From: RGIG1995 sp045658315
GTDB taxonomy: Bacteria; Bacillota; Clostridia; Oscillospirales; CAG-272
Assembly (NCBI GenBank): GCA_045658315.1
Contig: JAZOUV010000025.1
Location: 1-32,187 of the forward strand
Reading direction: 5' to 3'
DNA length: 32,187 nt
Shown here: one piece after another, positions 1 to 8,304 of the stretch
How the letters are laid out: every line of letters begins with the position of its first letter
Position numbering within the stretch: position 1 is the stretch's first letter
Position numbers and translations under genes: made by a program
Notes under the pieces: generated by a model
What the model was told of the DNA's origin: nothing
The model's database searches: none
What the model saw: the letters and a program-made list of their open reading frames with translations, nothing else

Positions 1-133
1 GTTTTCGTTTGTGGGGGTAAAGATAGGCAATGTGTTTGGGACGAAATACAAGTCGAAGGCAGAAATGGCGGGCGGAATAATTCTAATATTAATGGGACTG
101 AAATTTCTGCTTGAAGGACTGGGAATACTTTGA
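1..133 (+). CDS. mntP: MntP-family manganese efflux pump, C-terminal end (partial)
   Basis: The frame from base 2 is open to a TGA at 131-133 and encodes the last 43 residues of a membrane protein. The visible part has a GVKIGNVFG segment, a short basic stretch (KYKSKAE), and a final hydrophobic helix rich in Ile, Leu and Gly ending LLEGLGIL. This is the usual C-terminus of the MntP/DUF204 family, six-helix inner-membrane proteins that export Mn(II) and keep cytosolic manganese low. The paired Asp residues used for transport lie upstream of the window, so only the family tail is seen. A clear terminator follows 5 bases after the stop, so the gene ends its transcript here. Confidence 0.75.
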   Translation, partial: FSFVGVKIGNVFGTKYKSKAEMAGGIILILMGLKFLLEGLGIL

Positions 134-137
134 GGAT

Positions 138-168
138 AAAAAAGAGGCATTTAAACGCCTCTTTTTTT
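138..168 (+). terminator. Rho-independent terminator after mntP
   Basis: An 8-bp perfect stem (AAAGAGGC at 141-148 with GCCTCTTT at 157-164), an 8-base loop and a run of seven T follow the mntP stop directly. Confidence 0.85.
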
Positions 169-339
169 AGTTAAGACATAAGAGTGAAAAGCAGAAAGTT
201 GTATAATAAAAACGGATAAGCAGAAGAGTTAATGATATCTTTAACATGAAAGAGGGAGGTTTGTGAAAAGGACGTACAGTAAATGATTTTTTTCAAATAA
301 TAAATTTCGGGACAAACCGTTTTTATTGCCCATGCTTTA

Positions 340-368
340 TTGACTTTTGGCTGATAATGTTGTACAAT
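340..368 (+). promoter_or_regulatory. Sigma-A promoter for purD
   Basis: TTGACT (340-345), a 17-base spacer and TACAAT (363-368) lie about 40 bases before the purD start. An SD sequence AAGGGAG at 396-402 precedes the ATG at 410. Bases 170-339 hold no gene I can support. Confidence 0.75.
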
Positions 369-409
369 AAATTTAATTATATTTATTGTAAAGACAAGGG
401 AGAATAAGC

Positions 410-1675
410 ATGAAAATACTTGTTGTAGGCGGCGGCGGAAGAGAGCACGCCATAGTAAAGAAATTACACGAAAGCAAATATGCACCCGAGATATACTGTG
501 CACCGGGAAACGGCGGTATTGCAGAGCTTGCAACCTGCCTTCCCGTAAAGGCGACAGACGTTGAGGGAATTGTAAATACAGCCATAGAAAATAAGATTGA
601 TCTGGTGTTTGTAGCACCCGATGACCCGTTGATGTTGGGCACTGTTGATGCACTTGAGGCAAAAGGTATCAGAGCCTTCGGACCTCGTCAGTGTGCGGCA
701 ATAATTGAGGGGAGTAAGGTCTTTTCAAAGGAGCTTATGAAAAAATACAACATACCTACAGCAGGTTATGAGGTGTTTGACAGTGCGGAGAAGGCACTTG
801 AATATATTAGGACGCAAAACGAATATCCGACAGTAATTAAGGCTGACGGACTTGCTCTCGGTAAGGGTGTTATTATAGCTCAGGATTATGCCGAAGCTGA
901 AGATGCTGTAAAAACCATTATGTGCGACAAGGTGTTCGGTGAATCGGGCAGCAAGGTCGTAATTGAAGAATTTTTGACAGGTCCCGAGGTATCCGTACTT
1001 GCATTTACCGACGGCAAGACTATAGTTCCCATGGTTTCGGCACAAGACCACAAGAGAGCACTTGACAATGATCAGGGCTTGAATACGGGCGGTATGGGAG
1101 CGTTTTCACCCAGCAGAAATTATACAAAAGAAGTTGCAGACGATTGCTACAGGACGATATTCAAGCCTACGATGGAGGCTATGAATAAAGAGGGAAGAAC
1201 GTTTAAGGGCGTTATTTACTTTGGACTAATGCTTACCCCGAAAGGCCCCCGTGTTATTGAATATAACGCACGTTTCGGCGATCCCGAGACACAGGCTGTA
1301 CTTCCCAGACTCAAGACAGATTTTATTGATATTATTAACGCAGTTATCGACGAGAGACTTGACGAGATAGTTATAGAGTGGACAGAGGATGCGGCGGTAT
1401 GTATCGTACTTGCATCGGGCGGTTATCCCACAAAATACGAATCGGGCAAAGAGATAACGGGACTTGACAGCGAGGTGTTTAACTCGGACGATTTGTTTGT
1501 ATACCACGCAGGAACAAAGGCTGAAAACGGCAAGATATATACCGCAGGCGGACGAGTTCTCGGCGTTACGGCAACCGGCAAGACGCTTGACGACGCTATT
1601 GCAAGATCGTATGATGCATTGAAGAATATATCTTTTGACAAGATGCATTACAGAAACGACATCGGCAGAAAATGA
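410..1675 (+). CDS. purD: Phosphoribosylamine--glycine ligase (GAR synthetase)
   Basis: This enzyme joins phosphoribosylamine and glycine with ATP to make glycinamide ribonucleotide, the second step of de novo purine synthesis in the cytosol. The N-terminus carries the family signature GGGGREHAI (residues 7-15). An ATP-grasp domain follows, with VIKADGLALGKGV near residues 142-154 and the Mg/ATP-binding end RVIEYNARFGDPETQ near residues 286-300. The length of 421 residues is normal. The start is fixed by AAGGGAG seven bases upstream. PurD usually closes a pur operon. Here it stands without other pur genes and has its own promoter, and its TGA overlaps the ATG of the next flavoprotein by four bases, so the two are translationally coupled. 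Confidence 0.97.
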   Translation: MKILVVGGGGREHAIVKKLHESKYAPEIYCAPGNGGIAELATCLPVKATDVEGIVNTAIENKIDLVFVAPDDPLMLGTVDALEAKGIRAFGPRQCAAIIEGSKVFSKELMKKYNIPTAGYEVFDSAEKALEYIRTQNEYPTVIKADGLALGKGVIIAQDYAEAEDAVKTIMCDKVFGESGSKVVIEEFLTGPEVSVLAFTDGKTIVPMVSAQDHKRALDNDQGLNTGGMGAFSPSRNYTKEVADDCYRTIFKPTMEAMNKEGRTFKGVIYFGLMLTPKGPRVIEYNARFGDPETQAVLPRLKTDFIDIINAVIDERLDEIVIEWTEDAAVCIVLASGGYPTKYESGKEITGLDSEVFNSDDLFVYHAGTKAENGKIYTAGGRVLGVTATGKTLDDAIARSYDALKNISFDKMHYRNDIGRK

Positions 1676-2913
1676 TAAATGAAAAAATAAGGGTGTGCGT
1701 AATAGGCGGCGGAGCTGCGGGTATGATGTGTGCGGGTAGGGCGGCTTCATTGGGATGCGACGTAACCATTTATGAGAAGATGAACGCACTTGGCAGAAAG
1801 CTTGCGATAACGGGCAAGGGAAGATGCAATGTTACGAACAACTGCGACAGAAATACTTTTATTGAAAACGTACCCACAAACCCGAGGTTTTTATACGGTG
1901 CATATTCTATGTTTACATCCGAAGATACCGTGAATTTTTTTGAAAGAATGGGCGTACCTCTCAAGACGGAGCGAGGTAACAGAGTGTTTCCTCAGTCCGA
2001 CAAAGCATTTGATATTGTTGATGCGTTGAGAGATTATTGCAAGAACAACGGTGTTAAGATAATACACGAAAAGGTAGAAGACGTTATAGTCGAAGACGGG
2101 GCAGTAAAGGGAGTAAAGGTACACGGGCGGACGGTTAATTACGACAGGGTAGCAATATGTACGGGCGGTGTGTCCTATCCGAAGACGGGCTCTGACGGAG
2201 ACGGTTACAGATTTGCGGAAAGACTCGGCATAAACGTTGTAACACCAAAACCGTCGCTTGTACCTCTTGAGACGAAGGAGAAATGGGTAAGCTCTCTTAT
2301 GGGGCTGTCGCTGAAGAACGTAAGCGTAACTGTTTTTGACACTAAGAAGGATAAAGAGATATACTCGGATTTCGGAGAGATGCTGTTTACGCATTTCGGC
2401 GTTTCGGGGCCGACTGTACTCAGTGCGTCGGCTCATTTGAAGCCGATGGAGAGGGACAGATATAAGATAAGGATAGACCTGAAGCCTGCCCTTGACGAAA
2501 AGACGCTGGATAACAGACTTCTTTCCGATTTTGAGAAGAATAAGAATAAGAATTTTGTCAAATCGTTGTCTGCATTGCTTCCGCAAAAGCTGATACCCGT
2601 GTTTGTAACTTTAACGGGAATACCTGCGGACAGAAAGGTTAATTGTATAACGAAGGCAGAAAGACAGACGATACTAAGAAGGCTGAAATGCCTTGAATTT
2701 ACCGTAACGTCGTACCGCCCGATAGACGAGGCGATAATAACCTCAGGCGGTGTTGACGTAAAAGAGATAGACCCGAAGACGATGATGTCGAAGAAGATAG
2801 CGGGACTGTATTTTGCGGGAGAGGTAATAGACGTTGATGCATATACGGGCGGATTTAACCTCCAGATAGCCTTTTCTACAGCCAACCTTGCAGGAATGAG
2901 TATCGCAGAATAA
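1672..2913 (+). CDS. BaiN/HI0933-family FAD-dependent oxidoreductase
   Basis: This is a flavoprotein of the HI0933/YhiN/BaiN family (NAD(P)/FAD-dependent oxidoreductase, often annotated as aminoacetone oxidase-like). The dinucleotide-binding motif GGGAAG is at residues 12-17 and is followed by the family segment LGRKLAITGKGRCNVTNN. The C-terminal FAD-contacting signature GEVIDVDAYTGGFNLQ lies near residues 384-399. The size of 413 residues is typical. The physiological substrate of most family members is not settled; bile-acid reduction has been shown for one homologue, and I see nothing here that points to bile acids. The ATG overlaps the purD stop (ATGA), so it relies on coupling. Ile is mostly encoded by ATA. 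Confidence 0.9.
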   Translation: MINEKIRVCVIGGGAAGMMCAGRAASLGCDVTIYEKMNALGRKLAITGKGRCNVTNNCDRNTFIENVPTNPRFLYGAYSMFTSEDTVNFFERMGVPLKTERGNRVFPQSDKAFDIVDALRDYCKNNGVKIIHEKVEDVIVEDGAVKGVKVHGRTVNYDRVAICTGGVSYPKTGSDGDGYRFAERLGINVVTPKPSLVPLETKEKWVSSLMGLSLKNVSVTVFDTKKDKEIYSDFGEMLFTHFGVSGPTVLSASAHLKPMERDRYKIRIDLKPALDEKTLDNRLLSDFEKNKNKNFVKSLSALLPQKLIPVFVTLTGIPADRKVNCITKAERQTILRRLKCLEFTVTSYRPIDEAIITSGGVDVKEIDPKTMMSKKIAGLYFAGEVIDVDAYTGGFNLQIAFSTANLAGMSIAE

Positions 2914-2936
2914 ATTTTTTCAGAAATAAGAAACGA

Positions 2937-3055
2937 TTGTTATCCTGAGTGAAGGCGGTTTTAACCGCCGTAGCCGAAGGAGTCCATACACTCTTGTTGC
3001 AAACCCAAAATACGCACAAACTTGTAGGCGGCAATGACCTCGACGCCCCGTTTTT
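2937..3055 (+). repeat. Non-coding interspersed repeat-like segment with hairpin
   Basis: The gap between the flavoprotein and cmk carries a sequence with the look of an interspersed intergenic repeat: ATCCTGAGTGAAGG, a 7-bp hairpin (GGCGGTT at 2954-2960 with AACCGCC at 2963-2969), then GCCGAAGGAGTCC. Further on comes TTGTAGGCGGCAATGACC. No start codon with a ribosome site or useful frame is present. The resemblance to repeats of gut Firmicutes is from memory and needs a genome-wide search. Confidence 0.4.
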
Positions 3056-3094
3056 AAAATAATAAATAAACACAGGGAGAAAAAGAGAAAGAAT

Positions 3095-3760
3095 ATGTAT
3101 AAAATAGCATTAGACGGTCCTTCAGGCTCGGGTAAGAGCGTAATGGCAAAGGCGGTTGCAAAGCGGCTGAATATATTATATGTAGATACGGGAGCGTTGT
3201 ACCGTGCGATAGGACTTTATATGTTCAGAAACAGTATTGACGTTTCCGACTCCGACAAGGTGGCGGAGAATTTGAAGAATATTGAATTAAAGCTGACACA
3301 GACCGAAGAGGGACAGGTGGTATTGCTTAACGGTGAAAACGTAAATCGAGACATAAGGCTTCCCGAGATATCGATGTATGCATCAAAGGTGTCGGCAATT
3401 CCGAGAGTGAGGGAATTTTTGCTTGACATACAGCGAAATACAGCGAAGACGAATAACGTTATAATGGACGGCAGAGATATCGGAACTGTAATTTTCCCCG
3501 ATGCCGAGGTTAAGATATTTTTGTTTGCAAGAGATGACGTGAGAGCAAAGAGACGTTACCTTGAGCTTAAGGAGAAGGGGATTGAGACTACTTATGAAGA
3601 AGTATTGTCCGATATGCTGAAAAGGGACGAGAACGACAGGACGAGAGCAGTAGCCCCCGCAGTACCTGCTGAGGATGCGGTAATGCTGGACAGCTCGGAG
3701 CTTGATATTGAAGAGACGGTTACGGCTATACTGAATATAATTGACAGCCGTATAAACTAA
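3095..3760 (+). CDS. cmk: Cytidylate kinase
   Basis: Cmk phosphorylates CMP and dCMP to the diphosphates with ATP, recycling pyrimidine nucleotides for RNA, DNA and phospholipid synthesis. The P-loop GPSGSGKS occupies residues 8-15, DTGALYRA is near residue 31, and the family motif MDGRDIGTVIFPDA is present near residues 126-139. The length of 221 residues is normal. An SD sequence CAGGGAG lies upstream of the ATG. It opens the conserved clostridial order cmk-plsC-ispH/rpsA; plsC starts 21 bases after its stop. I see no clear sigma-A promoter in the 180-base gap before it. Confidence 0.97.
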   Translation: MYKIALDGPSGSGKSVMAKAVAKRLNILYVDTGALYRAIGLYMFRNSIDVSDSDKVAENLKNIELKLTQTEEGQVVLLNGENVNRDIRLPEISMYASKVSAIPRVREFLLDIQRNTAKTNNVIMDGRDIGTVIFPDAEVKIFLFARDDVRAKRRYLELKEKGIETTYEEVLSDMLKRDENDRTRAVAPAVPAEDAVMLDSSELDIEETVTAILNIIDSRIN

Positions 3761-3781
3761 TGTTTTTGAGAGAAATAACAG

Positions 3782-4375
3782 ATGAAGACTTACGCATTTT
3801 TCAAGAGATTGCTGAAGGGCTTATTTATAGGTTTGTTCAGGATTGAGGTGAAGGGCGAGGAGAATATCCCCCAAAACGGAGCATTGCTTGTTTGTCCGAA
3901 CCATATATCGAACTGGGACCCGATAATATTGGCTGCCGTTTCCGACAGACAGATACGTTTTATGGCAAAGGCATCCATTTTTAAGATACCGTTGTTAAAC
4001 GTTTTGATAAAGGCGTTGGGGGTGTTTCCCGTACACAGAGGAAGTGCAGATCCGACGGCACTTAAGACGGCGATAAACCACCTGAAGAACGGCGATGCTG
4101 TGGGAATGTTTCCACAGGGGACACGCTGTATAGGAAAAGAGCCAAAGAATACGGAGATAAAATCCGGAGTGGGAATGATAGCATATCGTTCAAAGGCGGA
4201 TGTTATTCCCGTGTTGATAAAGACGAAGGGCTATAAAATAATGCCTTTTCGCAAGGTTTATATAAACTTTGGCGAGGTAATAAGGTATGAAGAGCTTGGG
4301 CTTGAACAGGGGACACAGGCAGAATATACTGCGGCGGCAGAGAAGATATTTGACAGAGTGCTTGAGCTTGTTTAA
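3782..4375 (+). CDS. plsC: 1-acyl-sn-glycerol-3-phosphate acyltransferase
   Basis: PlsC adds the second acyl chain to lysophosphatidic acid, giving phosphatidic acid for membrane lipid synthesis at the inner face of the membrane. The catalytic HX4D box is NHISNWD (H41, D46). The acyl-acceptor/phosphate motif reads FPQGTR (110-115), with Gln where most homologues have Glu. An N-terminal amphipathic or hydrophobic stretch (residues 5-20) fits membrane association. The length of 197 residues is typical. It sits between cmk and ispH in what looks like one transcript, a standard arrangement in Clostridia. Confidence 0.93.
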   Translation: MKTYAFFKRLLKGLFIGLFRIEVKGEENIPQNGALLVCPNHISNWDPIILAAVSDRQIRFMAKASIFKIPLLNVLIKALGVFPVHRGSADPTALKTAINHLKNGDAVGMFPQGTRCIGKEPKNTEIKSGVGMIAYRSKADVIPVLIKTKGYKIMPFRKVYINFGEVIRYEELGLEQGTQAEYTAAAEKIFDRVLELV

Positions 4376-4416
4376 GACCTATATAAGACCGATATAAGAC
4401 CGAAAGGTAAAGAAGA

Positions 4417-6486
4417 ATGGAAATAAAAATAGCGAAAAATGCAGGTTTTTGCTTTGGCGTTGACAGGGCGGTAAACTCGGTGTATGAGCTGCTTGATGAA
4501 AAGAAGTGGGGCAGCATATACACATTGGGGCATTTGATACACAATCCTACGATATCGGAGGACCTTGAAAGCAAGGGAGTGAGAGTTATCGAGGAGGAAG
4601 ACCTTGAGAGAGTGTTTGCCGAATGTAACGGAGAGAATTCGTGTACTGTGGTGATAAGAGCCCACGGTGTAACAAAGCAGATATATGACAGACTCGATGC
4701 GTATTCAAAAGAGAACGCTAATTTTAAGGTGCTTGACTGTGCGTGTCCGTATGTAAAGAAGATACACAAGATAGTGAGGGACAACGCAGGAGAAGATTCG
4801 CTTTTGTATGTGTTCGGTGATCCGAATCATCCGGAGGTAAAGGGGATAGTGAGCTTTGCCGAGGGGGATGTAGAGGTGTTTTCGGAGGCATCGGAGCTTG
4901 ACCGATTGCTTAAAATTCATAAAAGTGCACAAAAAAAGGTGGTCGTTGTGTCCCAGACAACGCAAAAACTTACAGAATGGAAAAAATCTCAAAAAATTCT
5001 TGAAAAAGTATATACAAATTCATATATTTTTGATACAATATGTAATGTTACCGAAAATCGGCAGACAGAGACGGAAAATATGGCGAAGAATGTCGATTAT
5101 ATGGTGATAATAGGGGGCAGAAACAGCTCCAATACCAATAAGCTGTATGAGACGGCAAAGCGATATCAGCCGAATACTGTATTGGTTGAGAATGCAGACG
5201 AGCTCAGTACAGAGAATATTGGAAAAATAAAAAAAGTAGGTATATCTGCGGGTGCATCGACACCGGGTAGTATCATACAGGAGGTAAAAAACAAAATGAG
5301 CGAAATCACAAAGAACATCGAAAAGGACTTGACTCAGGAGGACTTTGAAAACAACGATGAAAACAGCTTTGCTGCAATGCTTGAGGAATCTTTTAAAACT
5401 TTAAATACAGGTGATATCGTAAAGGGTATCGTACTTGCGGTAAATTCCAACGAAGTCCAGGTAGACCTTGGTGCCAAAGTAACCGGTATCGTACCTTACA
5501 GCGAGATATCGGAGAATCCGGCAGTTAAACTTGAAGAAGAGTTCAAGGTTGGTGACGAGATTGAAGTTATGGTAACAAGAGTAAGCGATATTGACGGTGT
5601 TGCATCACTTTCCAAGAAGAGAGTGGACGCGATTACAAACTGGAAGAATGTTGTTGAATGCTTTAACGAGGGCAAGATACTCGATGGCAAGGTTACAGAT
5701 GTTATCAGAGGCGGCGTACTTGTTTATGCAGAAGGTCAGAAGCTTTTTGTTCCCGCCTCCCACACAGGACTTGCAAAGGATGCAGACCTTTCGGTACTCA
5801 GAGGAACAGAGCAGAAGGTTAAGATTATAGACATCAACGAACAGAGAAGAAGAGCAGTAGCATCTATCCGCGTTGTTGCAAGAGAAGAGAAGAAGGCACG
5901 CGAGGAAGCATTCTGGGCAGCGATTGAAAAGGATAAGAAATACGAAGGCGTTGTTAAGTCGATAACAAACTACGGCGTATTTGTAGACCTTGGCGGAGTA
6001 GATGGAATGATCCACAGTACCGAGCTTGCATGGACACATTTCAAGCATCCCTCCGAGATTGTATCTGTAGGCGAGACGTTGACAGTATATGTTAAGGATT
6101 TCGATGCGGAAGCGAAGAGAATTTCTCTTGGATACAAGACAGAGGAAAACAATCCTTGGAACGCATTTGTAGAGAAGTATGCAGTAGGCGACACGGCGAC
6201 TGTTAAGATTGTAAATATGATGCCTTTCGGAGCATTTGCAGAAGTACTTCCCGGTGTTGACGGACTTATCCACATTTCACAGATTGCAGACAAGAAGATA
6301 AACAAGCCTGCCGACGTACTTGCCGTTGGACAGGAAGTTGAAGCAAGAATTACAGATATAGATATGGATACCCATAAGATTAGCCTTTCTATCAGAGCAC
6401 TTATCGAGGAAGCGAAGGCAGCGGAAGAAGCAATGCCTGAGGACTACATACCCGATGAAGCAAAAGCTGAAGAGGAAGCAGAATAA
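4417..6486 (+). CDS. ispH: IspH-ribosomal protein S1 fusion (HMBPP reductase / S1)
   Basis: A two-part protein of 689 residues. Residues 1 to about 288 are 4-hydroxy-3-methylbut-2-enyl diphosphate reductase (IspH, LytB), the last enzyme of the MEP isoprenoid pathway. The three cysteines that hold the [4Fe-4S] cluster are C12 (KNAGFCFGVDRAV), C110 (DCACPYVKKIH) and C209 (FDTICNVTENRQTE). From M294 on comes a ribosomal protein S1-like part with four OB-fold S1 domains (roughly 336-406, 417-487, 505-573, 590-661) and an acidic tail. This fusion is common in Clostridia. At the junction there is an AGGAGGT (5279-5285) followed by an in-frame ATG at 5296, so a free S1 of 396 residues could also be made. 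Ile codons shift from ATA-rich in the IspH part to ATC/ATT in the S1 part. Confidence 0.95.
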   Translation: MEIKIAKNAGFCFGVDRAVNSVYELLDEKKWGSIYTLGHLIHNPTISEDLESKGVRVIEEEDLERVFAECNGENSCTVVIRAHGVTKQIYDRLDAYSKENANFKVLDCACPYVKKIHKIVRDNAGEDSLLYVFGDPNHPEVKGIVSFAEGDVEVFSEASELDRLLKIHKSAQKKVVVVSQTTQKLTEWKKSQKILEKVYTNSYIFDTICNVTENRQTETENMAKNVDYMVIIGGRNSSNTNKLYETAKRYQPNTVLVENADELSTENIGKIKKVGISAGASTPGSIIQEVKNKMSEITKNIEKDLTQEDFENNDENSFAAMLEESFKTLNTGDIVKGIVLAVNSNEVQVDLGAKVTGIVPYSEISENPAVKLEEEFKVGDEIEVMVTRVSDIDGVASLSKKRVDAITNWKNVVECFNEGKILDGKVTDVIRGGVLVYAEGQKLFVPASHTGLAKDADLSVLRGTEQKVKIIDINEQRRRAVASIRVVAREEKKAREEAFWAAIEKDKKYEGVVKSITNYGVFVDLGGVDGMIHSTELAWTHFKHPSEIVSVGETLTVYVKDFDAEAKRISLGYKTEENNPWNAFVEKYAVGDTATVKIVNMMPFGAFAEVLPGVDGLIHISQIADKKINKPADVLAVGQEVEARITDIDMDTHKISLSIRALIEEAKAAEEAMPEDYIPDEAKAEEEAE
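5279..5298 (+). promoter_or_regulatory. Possible internal ribosome binding site and start for free S1
   Basis: Inside the ispH-S1 frame, AGGAGG (5279-5284) is followed after 11 bases by an in-frame ATG (5296-5298, residue 294) that begins MSEITKN just at the boundary between the IspH and S1 parts. The spacing is a little long but workable. Translation from here would give a 396-residue S1, the usual size for a Firmicutes S1. Confidence 0.45.
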
Positions 6487-6520
6487 TCGTCAAAACGGCT
6501 AAATAAAAAAGGGAGCTTAA

Positions 6521-6549
6521 GAGGCACACTCCGTAAGGAAGTGTGCCTC
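6521..6549. repeat. Perfect inverted repeat downstream of ispH-S1
   Basis: A 10-bp perfect stem GAGGCACACT (6521-6530) / AGTGTGCCTC (6540-6549) with a short loop containing CCGTAAGG. No T-run follows, so it may be a transcript-stabilising hairpin or the edge of the adjacent mosaic repeat rather than a terminator. Confidence 0.6.
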
Positions 6550-6550
6550 A

Positions 6551-6699
6551 GTTATATTCGCCTATTGGCGAGTTATATTACTTCGCAGTTATATGATGCT
6601 TCGCATCGTTATATTGTCCTGCGGACAGTTTTAGGGCGAATATAATATCACGAAGACCGATAGATTTTCATATCACTTTGCCAAAAGGCAAAATATCAC
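6551..6699. repeat. Hairpin mosaic with repeated GTTATAT and ATATCAC heptamers
   Basis: Four direct copies of GTTATAT (6551, 6572, 6588, 6608) alternate with small hairpins such as CGCCTATTGGCG, GATGCTTCGCATC and GTCCTGCGGAC. The block is closed by an 11-bp terminal inverted repeat (TTATATTCGCC at 6552-6562 with GGCGAATATAA at 6635-6645). It runs into three copies of ATATCAC (6645, 6670, 6693), the last pair separated by a TTGCC/GGCAA hairpin. There is no coding potential. It looks like a small palindromic mobile or repeat element. Confidence 0.6.
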
Positions 6700-6731
6700 T
6701 GTGAGACCTGTCTCCCAAAAAGGCTACTTTT

Positions 6732-6801
6732 ATAAGGCTGAAAAAACACCCCGACAGAATTTTAAGATCTGTCGGGGTGTTGCCCTTGAAAACAGCCTTA
6801 T
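6732..6801. terminator. Bidirectional terminator between convergent ispH-S1 and decarboxylase genes
   Basis: A 14-bp perfect stem (6745-6758 with 6768-6781; AACACCCCGACAGA and its complement) is nested inside a second inverted repeat (ATAAGGCTG at 6732-6740 with CAGCCTTAT at 6793-6801). A-rich sequence precedes the inner stem, giving a U-run for reverse-strand transcripts, and CTTTTTT at 6820-6826 follows for forward transcripts. Confidence 0.7.
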
Positions 6802-6847
6802 GAGGTGTCTCAGAAGGCTCCTTTTTTATATGTAAATAACAATTATA

Positions 6848-8188
6848 TTAAATTTTTACTACACAACATTTATCTATACCGTAATAATCAAAGCATTTAA
6901 CAGCGTTTTCGTCGATGACTTCTCCCGAAACGATTATGGGAACGGCAGGGGGGCAGCCTACTTCGGAAAAAGCAAGAACTCTGCCGAGGCTGTCTTTTGC
7001 ACAGATGCTTTCACAAGGGGAAAGTACTGCTTTATGTATTGACATAGCTTTTTCGGGAAATGACAATAGAGGCGGCTTTGTTGAGAGTTCCTGTTTTTTG
7101 GGGACTGATAACAAGACTTTTTCTGTTGCTGAAAGTTCATTTTTTTCTGTTTCGGTGGTAAGCATCAAAACAACATAGTCGGGATCAGCAAATTCACATT
7201 CGATAGAGTTTTGGCGTAGGATATCTGAAAAATTAATTCCCGTATATCCGTATTTTTTTATATCAAAAGTAAGCTTTAGAGCCTCATTTCCAATCAAAGT
7301 ATATCCCTTTTCCATAAGTTTAATTTTTAACTCATCGATAGCTTCCGCCCTGTTTTTAAGTTTAAGCTTGTAATCTCCGTCAAGATATTCATTCGCCTTG
7401 TCAAGTGATTGTAAAATTAAATAGGAGGGACTTGTAGAGCCAAAAAGGGAAAGAGCTTTTTTAGCATTATCGGCAAACAAGGCAGGAGCACTTTTGGATA
7501 TATGCAAATATGCTCCCCCCGTAAGTACGGGCAGTGTTTTGTGTGCCGAGTCGCAACACATATCGGCACCAAGGTCGATAGGATGCTTTGATTCGGGAAG
7601 AAAACGCAGATATGTGCCGTGTGCGTTGTCAACCAAAAGTAAAACACCGTAATCTTTGCATATTTTCGATAGTGTTTTTATATCGGCAGTATTCCCCAAG
7701 TAATCGGGGGAAGTTACGTAAACCGCAACGGGTAAAGTTTTTGATTTAGATAAGGCTTTTTTTAAATAATCGGGAGTAACGGAACACGATAAATACGAGT
7801 TATCTTTATCATAATTCAGCCACTTAACATCAAAGTCAAGCAATGCAACTGAATTAATAAATGCTTTATGGGCATTTCTTCCGGCAAAAATCAGATTGCT
7901 TTTGCCGTTTTCTTTTGCGTAAAGGAGGGTAAGATAAAGCATTGCTCTGATTGAAAGTGATGAACCCTCGGTGGAATAGTACGTATTACAGCCGAAGAGG
8001 GAAGAGGCGTTTTGTTCACTTTCGCAAATTATGCCGTCGGCTTCATAGAGGCTGTCAGCCCCCTTGATCTCGGTTATGTCAAGGTTTTCAAAGCCTAAAA
8101 AGCTTTTACCCTTGTGTCCCGGCATGTGCATACGGATAGCCTTGCTTTCTGAGTATTCTTTTACAAAATCACAGATGGGTGTTTTCAT
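6848..8188 (-). CDS. Orn/Lys/Arg decarboxylase-family PLP enzyme
   Basis: This is a fold-type I PLP enzyme of the ornithine/lysine/arginine decarboxylase major domain family, in the short form without the N-terminal wing domain. Motifs are MHMPGHKG near residues 20-27, the cofactor-binding Asp in VDNAHG (D187) and the Schiff-base lysine in SAHKTLP (K217). A small C-terminal domain follows and ends at 446 residues, like Bacillus YaaO-type proteins. Members decarboxylate a basic amino acid for polyamine synthesis or acid stress; which amino acid cannot be read from the sequence. It lies 116 bases downstream of scfB on the same strand and may share its transcript. The gap holds a GGGGGA/TCCCCC hairpin (8276-8298) and a smaller one. 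Its end faces the shared terminator with ispH-S1. Confidence 0.85.
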   Translation of the reverse strand: MKTPICDFVKEYSESKAIRMHMPGHKGKSFLGFENLDITEIKGADSLYEADGIICESEQNASSLFGCNTYYSTEGSSLSIRAMLYLTLLYAKENGKSNLIFAGRNAHKAFINSVALLDFDVKWLNYDKDNSYLSCSVTPDYLKKALSKSKTLPVAVYVTSPDYLGNTADIKTLSKICKDYGVLLLVDNAHGTYLRFLPESKHPIDLGADMCCDSAHKTLPVLTGGAYLHISKSAPALFADNAKKALSLFGSTSPSYLILQSLDKANEYLDGDYKLKLKNRAEAIDELKIKLMEKGYTLIGNEALKLTFDIKKYGYTGINFSDILRQNSIECEFADPDYVVLMLTTETEKNELSATEKVLLSVPKKQELSTKPPLLSFPEKAMSIHKAVLSPCESICAKDSLGRVLAFSEVGCPPAVPIIVSGEVIDENAVKCFDYYGIDKCCVVKI

Positions 8189-8275
8189 TTTTTGCCTCTT
8201 TAAATAAAATTGTATTCAGTAGTTTTCTCCGAAATCTACTAAAAAAGCTTAAATAAAATAAAGTTTTTGAGGGTG

Positions 8276-8298
8276 GGGGGATTTTAAAAAATTCCCCC
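8276..8298. repeat. G/C-capped hairpin between scfB and the decarboxylase
   Basis: GGGGGA (8276-8281) pairs with TCCCCC (8293-8298) around an A/T-rich centre, starting 7 bases after the scfB stop on the reverse strand. There is no T-run after it on that strand, so it is a poor terminator. It may tune readthrough or mRNA stability. Confidence 0.45.
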
Positions 8299-8304
8299 TA
8301 TATT

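Noticed and set aside
6551..6699. CRISPR array made of GTTATAT units
   Set aside because: Units are 7 bases with spacers of 9-14 bases that are themselves hairpins, far below CRISPR repeat and spacer sizes, and no cas genes are present.
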